From Acidobacteriaceae bacterium (GTDB lineage Bacteria; Acidobacteriota; Terriglobia; Terriglobales; Acidobacteriaceae): a DNA stretch of 64,000 nt. The DNA lies in the NCBI GenBank assembly GCA_025462735.1, contig JAOAPC010000024.1:1-64000 (forward strand), in the 5' to 3' direction. Shown here one piece after another: positions 7,990 through 15,634 of this stretch. The notes beneath the pieces were generated by a model. It was given only the letters and a program-made list of their open reading frames with translations, was not told where the DNA came from and did not search any database. Numbering within the stretch: position 1 is the first letter of the stretch; each line of letters begins with the position of its first letter. The translations under genes and the position numbers were made by a program.

Positions 7990-8046
7990 GTCGGACAAGA
8001 ATGTCCGACCCTTCGCCTTCGCTCAGGGCGGGCTCCTCACGGACAC
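7990..8046. repeat. REP-like palindrome with adjoining cctcagggc-type repeat
   Basis: gtcggacaagaatgtccgac at 7990-8009, followed by cttcgcctt...gctcagggcgggctcctcacgga. The same two modules are joined at 7177-7225. Confidence 0.75.
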
Positions 8047-8075
8047 TGCTTATGCCACACGGACATTGCTCATCC

Positions 8076-10346
8076 TCAGTAATGGAATCTATACCGTAGT
8101 TCAACATAAATTTCTCGGGGATTATTCCAGTGAAAGCCGCCGAAGGTCACGCTATTGTCCAGTTCTACGCGGCGGTTGGCGACGTTTAATGCGTTGAGCG
8201 AGGCGGAGAAGCGCTCGCCGAAATCTTTGCCGAATGACAGATCAAAAGTCGTGTGCTGCGGCAGGTAGGCGCCAGGGTAGGGATGTCCGGGAAAAGCGTT
8301 GGTGAATCCGGAGCCATAGTACACGTTGGTGGAGGCGAAACTGTGGGACGGCAGGGCGACGTTGCCGCCGACGTTTAGCGTGTTGCGCTGGTCGTGATCG
8401 AGCGGACCGAAATCCAAGACGGAAAAATCGGTTAGACCGCCGGTGATCGCGCCGCCGGCTTCCGCAATTTGATTCGAGTACGCCAGATGGATTTGCGCTC
8501 GATTCGCGATCCGCGGCGAACGCAGAGTAGCTTCCCAGCCGCGAATTACAGCACGCTCGATCGTGATCGGAAAGAAAAGGTTCGATTCACCGATATTGTT
8601 GTGATCGAAAAAGTTTGCCGCGCTGGTTCGAAAGGTATCCGCGTCGAGCGTCCATCCGCGATAGGGAATGGTCACCCCAAACTGGTGTTCTTCGTCACGT
8701 TCCCCGTGGAGAGACACAAAAGCGACGTTGTTCCTCGTCGAAAATTGCAAGAGCGGACCTGATGCTGTGACGAGCGGAGGCGCCTGATAATAGTGGCCGT
8801 AAAACGCCCGGAAGGTCCACTTCAAATGCGGCACCGTCAGTGCGGCACCGAAGCGCGGGCTGATCGCACTCTCGGTCTGGCCCCCGGAGAAGCGGGTGGG
8901 CCGAATTCCAGCTGAGAGGGTCAGCCAAGGCGTGACGTGGAACTTGTCATCCAGGAACACAGAGACCAAGTTGCCGGAGGGATGCTCGACGTCGCTGAAG
9001 GCCGGAGCGCTGCTGTCATGGAATACGACGCCGAAGAACTGATTGTCGCTCTGGTGAAAGCTGTAGAGTCCGGCTTGCAGATCGTTCTTCGCCAAGTTTG
9101 CACTGAAGCTTACTTGCCCTCCGGCGTAGGTCGACCCCCGATGCTGGGTTGACGATGTGGGAAAGTCATTTGGAGAGCTGTCATAATTCGCGCGGTTGTA
9201 GTGATAGAAGGGGGAAACCGTCAGCAGCAGCCGCGAGTTGAAAGTGTGCACCCAGGAAAAGGTCGCTAGCGCGTCGGATTCGCGGTCGACATCCCGCAAA
9301 CCAATGCTGGGGTACTGCGCTGCAAAACCGTTCGCGGCAATGGGAGCGTTCTCGATGTCGTTCGGGAAAGGATCGTAAGGAATTTGGTAGTAGTCCTTGC
9401 GTAGCGATGTGACAAACCGAAGCTGATTCGATGCATCTGGATTAAAGATTAGCGATCCGAAACCGCCGTAACCGTTTTCCGCGTCGTGAACAACCTGCGG
9501 CACAGGAGTTTCAATTCCGAGATTGCTGCGATTCGCATTCACACTGGCGTAATAGGCAAAGCGCTGAGTGTGGCTGCCGATGTTGAATTCGTCGTTCGTC
9601 TGATAGAAATTTCCAAAACTGCTGATCAACTCGGCTTGATTGTTACGCTCGAAGCCGGTGCGCGGGACGATATTGAAAACCCCGTAGGTGCGATCGCCTA
9701 GTTCAGCGCCGTAGCTGCCGCGATCAACTTCCATATAGTCGATATCCTTAGGATCCAGCTGCGGGCCGAGATTAGAAGCGATGTTGGTATTGGGCACGGG
9801 CACGCCATCGATCAGCCAGCTGGTTTGGTGTCCGCCGCGGATGTGAAGCTGATCGTGAGTGATGTAGGAACCGGGCACGTAGTCGGTAATCATGGCAAGA
9901 CTGTTGGTGCGATCGGCCCCGGGCGTGCTCTCGATTTGCGCGCGATCGACCAGAGTGGTGGGAGTCGCCGAGTCAGTGGGAGCGATTTCCGGCGCGCCGG
10001 AGACATTCACGGTCTCACCTTTTGCCGCCACTTTCAACGCCAGGTGTAACACCGGCTCGGTGCCGGAGCGGACAGCTACCGTCTGCGATACCTCGCTAAA
10101 ACCCGGTGCGGCCACAACCACCGTGTATTCGCCAATGGGGACAGCGTTGAATTCAAATTGTCCATTGTCGTCGGTGTTGGTGCTCTTGGCCCAATCGGAA
10201 GAATTTGCCCGAAGCATCACCATCGCGCCTTGCAGTGGGCGGTGTTGCGGGTCGTGAACAATGCCGCGCACGGAACCGAAGATTGTCGCGGCAGCGGTTC
10301 CGACCAACATTAAGATGAACAGTAACGGAGCGGTCTTCCGCGTCAT
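8076..10346 (-). CDS. TonB-dependent outer-membrane receptor with carboxypeptidase-regulatory domain
   Basis: Outer-membrane active transporter of 756 aa. It has a signal peptide (about 1-22) and a carboxypeptidase-regulatory-like beta-sandwich (about 23-105: SVRGIVHDPQHRPLQGA, DDNGQFEFNAVPIGEY). A plug domain follows with RTNSLAMITDYVPGS and HQTSWLIDGVPVPN. The C-terminal beta-barrel ends in a terminal aromatic-rich strand (YVELRYRFHY). The size suits a transporter rather than the roughly 1100-aa Oar-like proteins common in this phylum. Neighbours (CusF-like lipoprotein downstream, a Cys/His-rich secreted protein upstream) suggest a metal substrate, perhaps copper; the receptor itself does not show this. 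Confidence 0.9.
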   Translation of the reverse strand: MTRKTAPLLFILMLVGTAAATIFGSVRGIVHDPQHRPLQGAMVMLRANSSDWAKSTNTDDNGQFEFNAVPIGEYTVVVAAPGFSEVSQTVAVRSGTEPVLHLALKVAAKGETVNVSGAPEIAPTDSATPTTLVDRAQIESTPGADRTNSLAMITDYVPGSYITHDQLHIRGGHQTSWLIDGVPVPNTNIASNLGPQLDPKDIDYMEVDRGSYGAELGDRTYGVFNIVPRTGFERNNQAELISSFGNFYQTNDEFNIGSHTQRFAYYASVNANRSNLGIETPVPQVVHDAENGYGGFGSLIFNPDASNQLRFVTSLRKDYYQIPYDPFPNDIENAPIAANGFAAQYPSIGLRDVDRESDALATFSWVHTFNSRLLLTVSPFYHYNRANYDSSPNDFPTSSTQHRGSTYAGGQVSFSANLAKNDLQAGLYSFHQSDNQFFGVVFHDSSAPAFSDVEHPSGNLVSVFLDDKFHVTPWLTLSAGIRPTRFSGGQTESAISPRFGAALTVPHLKWTFRAFYGHYYQAPPLVTASGPLLQFSTRNNVAFVSLHGERDEEHQFGVTIPYRGWTLDADTFRTSAANFFDHNNIGESNLFFPITIERAVIRGWEATLRSPRIANRAQIHLAYSNQIAEAGGAITGGLTDFSVLDFGPLDHDQRNTLNVGGNVALPSHSFASTNVYYGSGFTNAFPGHPYPGAYLPQHTTFDLSFGKDFGERFSASLNALNVANRRVELDNSVTFGGFHWNNPREIYVELRYRFHY

Positions 10347-10365
10347 GAACTCTCCTCATTGAGCA

Positions 10366-10381
10366 CGGGCGGGGACGCCCG
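10366..10381. repeat. GC-rich REP-like palindrome
   Basis: cgggcggggacgcccg, 20 bases upstream of the TonB receptor start. A shorter relative of the 7061 palindrome. Confidence 0.6.
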
Positions 10382-10408
10382 CGCCTCCAACAAAAGACGA
10401 TTGGGAAT

Positions 10409-10753
10409 TTAGAGAAGAGAGATGGGCGGCGCTCGCGCGGAGAGATTGCGGAGCGCTAATAGAGAATAGGAAGAAGATCGCTTATAAGTTACGACGCCAG
10501 CTACCTCAAGTAAAGCAATGCGGAATTTTGCCGGTTCTAAACCGAAGGCCGCCCGCGGAGAAAGGGGGCCCGAATACGGGCAAGTATGCGCTTTGGAATG
10601 AAATCCGGCTTCGTTCGAGGGCGCCTGGCAATGATGTGCTCCAGCGTGCATGCAGCAAGCGTGCAGAGAAGATTCCTGTGCTGCGACTACGAGCGGCGCA
10701 AAAAAACTGGCATAGATTGCCGCGAGCGCGAGATGGGCAGCAAACCGCCGCAT
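10409..10753 (-). CDS. Small secreted Cys/His-rich protein
   Basis: A 114-aa protein not recognised as a named family. It begins with a clear signal peptide (MRRFAAHLALAAIYASFF, cleavage probably near VVAAQ). A dense metal-ligand-like patch (HACCMHAGAHHC) follows, then HSKAHTCPY. The ATG at 10753 is preferred over a TTG four codons upstream. The next gene downstream on the same strand is the TonB receptor, 62 bases away, so the two are probably cotranscribed. The Cys/His patch recalls small proteins found beside copper-related TonB receptors. Metal binding is an inference from composition only. Confidence 0.65.
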   Translation of the reverse strand: MRRFAAHLALAAIYASFFAPLVVAAQESSLHACCMHAGAHHCQAPSNEAGFHSKAHTCPYSGPLSPRAAFGLEPAKFRIALLEVAGVVTYKRSSSYSLLALRNLSARAPPISLL

Positions 10754-10841
10754 ATATTTCCGCAAATCTTAGCAGGTTTGCAGAGAAGCTTGTAATCAGC
10801 GTGTCGAAAATCAATGCTTGCCGATGCGCGATCGAGAAACA

Positions 10842-11228
10842 TTAATGCATCAACACGTATCTTCCGCCGTCAGTAAATAGGACCACGAGACAGATGACCA
10901 GGAAAGTCAAATCATAGTGCCAGCCCGAGGCTTTTTCGCCCCAGAAGCCTGTATGCCAGGCAAAGATTTTCTTGTAAATGGCTCCGAGGATGATCAGAAT
11001 CAGCCCGATGGCGGCAAGCTGCTGGAGCACGCCAAGCATGATTCCGAGGCTGCCGGCAATCTCCGCAGAGCCGAGGAAAATTGTGAACCCTTTGCTCATG
11101 CCGATGCTTTTGCTGCGTGTGGTTGGATCTTTTACGTGGTTCCAGCCGCTGCTGAGAAAGACAATGCCGATCATCAAGCGGAGCAGGAGTAAGCCGAGGT
11201 CGGTGAAGCGGGCGAGCTGAGGGAACAT
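10842..11228 (-). CDS. DoxX family membrane protein
   Basis: A 128-aa integral membrane protein with four hydrophobic helices and the DoxX-type pattern LLLLRLMIGIVFLSSGWNHV near the N terminus. DoxX-family proteins are found with thiosulfate:quinone oxidoreductases and in oxidative-stress membrane complexes, but most members have no known reaction. A GAGG ribosome site precedes the ATG. It is codirectional with the Cys/His protein and TonB receptor, 88 bases upstream of the former. A second DoxX gene is at 33566. Confidence 0.85.
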   Translation of the reverse strand: MFPQLARFTDLGLLLLRLMIGIVFLSSGWNHVKDPTTRSKSIGMSKGFTIFLGSAEIAGSLGIMLGVLQQLAAIGLILIILGAIYKKIFAWHTGFWGEKASGWHYDLTFLVICLVVLFTDGGRYVLMH

Positions 11229-11290
11229 GGGGACCTCACCCAGGCAAACGTCTTTTAAAGACTACAAGAAAATAAGGGTGCTCGCATTTT

Positions 11291-11377
11291 GTCGGACAGA
11301 TCGGACAGAAGTGTCGGATCCAGAACGTAGAGAGTCGTCGAGCTTAGCTCGACCGGACGGGCGAGGGCACCCGTCCG
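11291..11377. repeat. Degenerate REP-like copy next to a GC-rich palindrome
   Basis: gtcggacagatcggacagaa and following bases (11291-11319) look like a partly duplicated, decayed gtcggac repeat. The palindrome at 11354-11377 (cggacgggcgagggcacccg core) is a close match to 7061-7083, including the following cacatggcc. Both lie upstream of the EF-G-like gene. Confidence 0.7.
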
Positions 11378-11481
11378 CACATGGCCTGTGCTGATCGTGA
11401 CCTCCTTACCCGGCTCATCCTGAGTTGAGCCCGCAATTTCGGCTGTGGTAGATTCTTGGCTTCGCTCGAAGGAGCACAATC

Positions 11482-13587
11482 GTGAAAGTCTATGCAGGCG
11501 AAAACGTCAGGAATGTCGTTCTAGTCGGCCACGGGCACGCCGGGAAAACCTCATTAGTCTCGGCGATGCTCTACACGGCCGGCGCAACTCAGCGGCAGGG
11601 GCGGGTGGACGATGGGAGCGCCACCACCGATTACGACGACGAAGAAATCTCGCGCAAGATGTCGATTGCGACCAGCCTGGCCTACGCTGAATGGGGGCAA
11701 ACGAAAATTAATTTTGTCGATACACCGGGCTTCAACATGTTTGTCCACGAGGCCAAGATGGTGCTGCCCGTGGTCGACGCGGCACTGGTAGTCGTGGACG
11801 GCGTGGCTGGCGTGGAAGTCGTGACCGAACGCGTGTGGAATTATTGCGAGGAATATAAAACGCCGCGCGTGATTGTTGCCAGCCGCATGGACCGCGAGCG
11901 CGCAGATGCGGAGCGCGTGCTGGAATCCCTGACCAGGGCATTCGGTAGGGCTGTCGTCCCGCTGGAGCTTCCGATCGGGAAGGAAAAGAATTTGTCGGGC
12001 GTAGTGGACCTGGTCAATATGAAGGCTTACACCTACGATCTTGGCGGAAACGGCAAAGGCAGAGAAGGCGAGATTCCCGCCAACATGAAAGACGCTGCGC
12101 AGGAGGCACACGAGAGGCTCGTCGAACTGGTCGCGGAAGGCGACGATGCACTGATGGAAGAGTTCTTCGATAAGGGCACAATTCCAGTCGAGCACCTGAT
12201 TCCGGCACTGCACAACGCGATCCGCGAGGACAAGCTCTTTCCTGTGCTGTTTGCTTCCGGGCTAGGAAACGTGAGCACCGACCGGCTGATGGATTTCATT
12301 GTGGATTTCACTCCCGCCGCCACGGAGCACGAATCTATTACTGGCGAAGTCACGTCTGGCAATGGCGAGCCGCCCGCACGCAAGGAATCGGATTCGGAGC
12401 CGGTTTCGGTATACGTATTCAAGACTGTCTCGGATCCATTTGCTGGTCGAATCTCTTATTTCAAAGTATTTTCCGGCGTGCTGAAGAATGATTCGTCGCT
12501 CACAAATTACTCCCGCAGCTCGCAGGAGAAGTTCGCGCATATTTCCGTTATGCAAGGGAAAACGGCGGTCCCGGTCAACGAGCTGCACGCTGGCGATATT
12601 GGCGCAGTCGCGAAATTAAAAGACACGCTCACGGGAGACACTCTGGGCGATAAGTCTGCGCCGATTCAATACCCACATGTAAAGCTGCCCGAACCGGCAA
12701 TCACGTTTGCCATCGAGCCCAAGAGCCGCGCCGATGAAGACAAGCTCGGGCCGGGTATTCACAAAATGCTGGAAGAAGATGCCATGCTGCGTTTTTTCCG
12801 CGACGGGCAAACCAGGGAATTCCTGATTGCTGGCACCGGGCAGCAGCATATTGAAGTCGTGGTCGCGAAGCTGAAGAAGCGCTACCACACTGAGGTCGTG
12901 CTGAAGGCGCCGAAGGTCCCCTACCGCGAAACCATTCGCGGACGCGCCGATGTGCAGGGACGCCACAAAAAGCAGACTGGCGGCCACGGCCAGTATGGCG
13001 ATTGCAAAATCAAGATGGAGCCGCTGCCGCGCGGGTCGGAGTTCGAGTTTGTGAACGATATTTTCGGCGGCGCGATTCCCAAGAACTACATTCCGGCGAT
13101 CGAGAAAGGTATTAAGGACGCTGCGTCGCGCGGATACCTGGCCGGCTTTCCTATGGTGGACTTCCGGGTCGTCCTCTACGACGGGTCGTATCACGACGTG
13201 GATTCGAATGACATGTCATTTCAGATGGCGGGCCGTATCGCTTTCCGAAAAGCCATGGAGCAGGCCAAGCCGACAATCCTCGAGCCGATAATGCACGTCG
13301 AGATCACGGTGCCCGACGAATTTGCCGGCTCGATCATGGGCGACCTGAACGCGCGGCGCGGACGCATTCAGGGCATGGACAACAAGGGTGGCAACACCAT
13401 CGTGAAGGCCGAAGTGCCGATGTCAGAGATGCTGACTTACGGCGTCGATCTCACCGCCATGACCCAGGGCCGCGGCAGCTTCAACATGGAAATGCATCAT
13501 TATGATGTCGTCCCTGGACAGCTGCAAGAAAAGATTATCGAGAAGGCAAAGGCGGAGAGGGGAGAGGTGAAGGTAGAGGAGGAGTAA
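11482..13587 (+). CDS. Elongation factor G-like translational GTPase
   Basis: A 701-aa protein with the whole EF-G domain order: G domain, domain II (VYVFKTVSDPFAGRISYFKV), III, IV and V (YGVDLTAMTQGRGSFNME). The G1 motif is GHGHAGKTS (about 17-25) instead of the AHVDHGKT of main EF-G. The G3 motif is DTPGF and the G4 position reads SRMD instead of NKMD. These changes are typical of the second EF-G lineage (EF-G II/FusA2-like), often present with a normal fusA elsewhere. Whether it acts in translocation or ribosome recycling cannot be told. The GTG start at 11482 is supported by AAGGAG 8 bases upstream. It stands alone on its strand. Confidence 0.88.
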   Translation: MKVYAGENVRNVVLVGHGHAGKTSLVSAMLYTAGATQRQGRVDDGSATTDYDDEEISRKMSIATSLAYAEWGQTKINFVDTPGFNMFVHEAKMVLPVVDAALVVVDGVAGVEVVTERVWNYCEEYKTPRVIVASRMDRERADAERVLESLTRAFGRAVVPLELPIGKEKNLSGVVDLVNMKAYTYDLGGNGKGREGEIPANMKDAAQEAHERLVELVAEGDDALMEEFFDKGTIPVEHLIPALHNAIREDKLFPVLFASGLGNVSTDRLMDFIVDFTPAATEHESITGEVTSGNGEPPARKESDSEPVSVYVFKTVSDPFAGRISYFKVFSGVLKNDSSLTNYSRSSQEKFAHISVMQGKTAVPVNELHAGDIGAVAKLKDTLTGDTLGDKSAPIQYPHVKLPEPAITFAIEPKSRADEDKLGPGIHKMLEEDAMLRFFRDGQTREFLIAGTGQQHIEVVVAKLKKRYHTEVVLKAPKVPYRETIRGRADVQGRHKKQTGGHGQYGDCKIKMEPLPRGSEFEFVNDIFGGAIPKNYIPAIEKGIKDAASRGYLAGFPMVDFRVVLYDGSYHDVDSNDMSFQMAGRIAFRKAMEQAKPTILEPIMHVEITVPDEFAGSIMGDLNARRGRIQGMDNKGGNTIVKAEVPMSEMLTYGVDLTAMTQGRGSFNMEMHHYDVVPGQLQEKIIEKAKAERGEVKVEEE

Positions 13588-13595
13588 GGGCGCCT

Positions 13596-13988
13596 CTAAG
13601 TTGTACAGAGTTCTATGTCCGTACGCGCGAAATCCTGACCTTTTGCTAAGAGCGGCTCACCTGACCATTTCGCCAAAGCATACGTGAAGCAGTCCCCGAA
13701 ATTCAGCGCCGCCGAGTGACGCCCTTTCCCAAAACTGCGCCAAGCGGAACGAGCGATCTCGACTTGCTCAGCATCGACGGGAACAATCTCAAGATTTGTT
13801 CTAACCACGAAAAGGTCGAATTCGCGACCAGCCGATTCGCCGCGTTTGGATTCCAGCACGATTCCACTTTCAAGCACACTGGCAGCCGAAATCAGTCGCT
13901 TGCCTGACTGAAGAATTAAATCCAGAAATGCTTTGCGCTCGGGTTCCGCGAGAAAAATCGCGAGCACCGCTGACGTGTCGATAACCAT
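13596..13988 (-). CDS. vapC: VapC-type PIN-domain toxin
   Basis: Type II toxin ribonuclease of 130 aa with the PIN fold. It begins MVIDTSAVLAIFL with the first catalytic Asp at residue 4. A conserved Glu lies near SVLESGIVLE, and the later acidic pair sits in NFGDCFTYALA. Length and start are typical of VapC. It overlaps the antitoxin gene by one base at 13988, consistent with coupled translation and autoregulation by the VapBC complex. The 3' end faces the convergent EF-G-like gene with only 8 bases between the stops. Confidence 0.93.
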   Translation of the reverse strand: MVIDTSAVLAIFLAEPERKAFLDLILQSGKRLISAASVLESGIVLESKRGESAGREFDLFVVRTNLEIVPVDAEQVEIARSAWRSFGKGRHSAALNFGDCFTYALAKWSGEPLLAKGQDFARTDIELCTT

Positions 13989-14242
13989 CAGCGCGGCAAT
14001 CCGTGCTCGTCGTAGCCGAGAATTTCATCGGGAGAACGATTATCTTGCGTCGGCATGGCGTCAACGCGCTGAAGAATGTCCTCAATTTGGCGGGACAAAA
14101 CGCGAGCGCGACGGCGCGCTTTCAGCCTCTGCCATCGTTCCTCGAGAGACTTCTGAATCGCTTCAGTGATAGATTCGCCGGTCTCGTCCGCCACTTGGCG
14201 CGCGAGCCGCTCGGTAGCGTCGTTTTTTATACTGAGTGGCAC
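13988..14242 (-). CDS. vapB: VapB-type antitoxin (Rv0623/PSK family)
   Basis: An 84-aa antitoxin. The N-terminal part (MPLSIKNDATERLARQVADE, then TGESITEAI) matches the ribbon-helix-helix DNA-binding domain of the Rv0623-like antitoxins. The C terminus is the toxin-binding tail. It neutralises the adjacent VapC and probably represses its own promoter. The AT-rich stretch just upstream (14243-14300) is the likely promoter-operator. Confidence 0.9.
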   Translation of the reverse strand: MPLSIKNDATERLARQVADETGESITEAIQKSLEERWQRLKARRRARVLSRQIEDILQRVDAMPTQDNRSPDEILGYDEHGLPR

Positions 14243-14388
14243 GGGATGATTATAGCAAACAATACATCTTTATATAAATACAACTAATTTATGTAAGCTA
14301 CAGATACAAAAGCACTATTCCTCGGGATTGTGTACTTCACGCAAGGTGGCCTACTATGGTGGACGCCTATCGGGCGGGAGCGTGAGTT

Positions 14389-15309
14389 TTGGACGATCAG
14401 TTATGCCAAGCACTTGCTTCAATCGCGCTATTCAGTATGGCCGCAGCATACATGCTGGCAACGGGGGCCACTGAAATGCCGCAGGGTCGTGTATCCCGAG
14501 GTCAAGAAAAGGTGCTGGCGAGGCGAAAGAAAAAGATCAAAAGAGTTCTTCGCGGAGTAGGTCTAACAACATTCGTAATAGCAGTGGCTACCTTTTTAAC
14601 CACTTTCGCGCCGGATTACCCAGAAATGTTCTGGTGTTTCGCCGCGTGCATTTATATCGCGTTCGCTTCAATCGCCGCTGACATTTGGTACGAAGAACTG
14701 GCACTGTGGATTAAATGGGGAGCGGTTACGATCATCTTTGCTATGGCTATATTTTTCAGCTTCTATATAGTTTGCAGATCAGCCCCCTTGGACATCGTTG
14801 CAACATCGAGCGAGGGTAACTATAAAGACGGAGAAAACGTTGAGGGTATTACATGGCGGCCAGCTTATTCCGAGTTGAGAATTGGAATAACCAATCCCAC
14901 AAACCTTGATTATAACAACGTTGACATTCGTATTGTTCCCGCCCTATGGGTGGTAGAGCAGGTCATTGTGTCGGAGAGCTCATCGTGTCACTTTGAGGCC
15001 GCCTCGCCGCATTTTTCTGCGGTCGCACACGGGACGGACGCCAATGGTAAGCCCTTTGATGAGCCATTCAAAGGGAAGGGACCGAGAAGCTCCGGATTAA
15101 GGATACGATGCGACAAATTCCCCCGCAACGACACCTTGGCAATCCTAGTAGCGGTAATGAATGTTGATTTGAAAAATAATCCCGCCTCAGCGGTTCCAAT
15201 ATTCAGGCCACAAAGGAAGGTCAAATGTCCTTGGGTGTACGTGAAAGGCCAATTCACGCTTCTTCAGAGACCTCATCACATTGAATACACCTACGCTACG
15301 CAGCAGTAA
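14389..15309 (+). CDS. Hypothetical membrane protein
   Basis: Not recognised. The 306-aa protein, read from a TTG start at 14389 with GGGAG 8 bases upstream, has hydrophobic segments near residues 8-26, 55-75, 80-97 and 104-125. A soluble C-terminal half (about 130-300) follows and would lie on one side of the membrane. A basic stretch (ARRKKKIKR) follows the first segment. The gene looks more AT-rich than its surroundings by eye and sits between VapBC and an IS1595-type remnant. The remnant's stop codon lies inside its last codons, so this gene's 3' end may come from transposon DNA. It is probably horizontally acquired cargo. Confidence 0.55.
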   Translation: MDDQLCQALASIALFSMAAAYMLATGATEMPQGRVSRGQEKVLARRKKKIKRVLRGVGLTTFVIAVATFLTTFAPDYPEMFWCFAACIYIAFASIAADIWYEELALWIKWGAVTIIFAMAIFFSFYIVCRSAPLDIVATSSEGNYKDGENVEGITWRPAYSELRIGITNPTNLDYNNVDIRIVPALWVVEQVIVSESSSCHFEAASPHFSAVAHGTDANGKPFDEPFKGKGPRSSGLRIRCDKFPRNDTLAILVAVMNVDLKNNPASAVPIFRPQRKVKCPWVYVKGQFTLLQRPHHIEYTYATQQ

Positions 15310-15505
15310 GCTCTCTATATTCAAGATGCTTGGAATGAATGAGTCTCAGCATTGTGTCGCGGAACAGGTAAGGATTCTTGCGATTGTCGAAACGCCATGT
15401 CATTTCGTTTAGGTAGGCTTGCAGATGCTTTGCGCTAACACGATGCCACGTTTCAACGATGCCGCGATTCAAGAGCGAGAACGCGATGTGGGAATTCGTC
15501 GACGG
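15296..15505 (-). pseudogene. IS1595-type (ISXO2-like) transposase, 3' fragment
   Basis: On the minus strand, an open stretch ending at the TAG complementary to 15296-15298 reads NRGIVETWHRVSAKHLQAYL, then NEMTWRFDNRKNPYLFRDTM, and ends LEYRELTAA. This is the C-terminal end of ISXO2-like DDE transposases (typically GTWHRVSAKHLP...RFNNRKNPYLFRDTL). Nothing upstream of about 15505 continues the match, so only about the last 70 codons remain. The end overlaps the hypothetical membrane protein gene by 14 bases in the opposite direction. Confidence 0.82.
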
Positions 15506-15634
15506 CCTTCCGCTCGGAATGACAGTTGAAAATTAATTTCGTACGGGCGTACGCTGGGTGATAGCGGGTCAAAATCCCCACCCTGTCGCAAACAGCGCGA
15601 CAAGGGTGGGGCAACCGCAGCTTCAGGTCAAGTG
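15310..15634. other. Gap with transposase remnant and palindrome
   Basis: Apart from the ISXO2-like 3' fragment (left two-thirds) and the palindrome at 15576-15611, nothing further is seen. The palindrome sits just beyond the gyrA stop and could act as a terminator hairpin, though no T tract follows. Confidence 0.65.
15576..15611. repeat. Palindrome ccccaccctgtcgc / gcgacaagggtgggg
   Basis: Inverted repeat with a short loop 24 bases from the gyrA 3' end. It belongs to the cccaccct/agggtgggg family (6921, 35566). Confidence 0.75.

Larger units (their letters stand above)
7638..8075. other. Gene-free stretch with several repeat families
   Basis: No coding sequence is supported. It contains a composite element (7695-7773), two GC-rich palindromes (7851-7870 and 7921-7936) and a gtcggac REP-like copy (7990-8009) followed by a cctcagggcgggctcc-type repeat. 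It separates the TonB receptor from the CusF-like gene. Confidence 0.7.
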
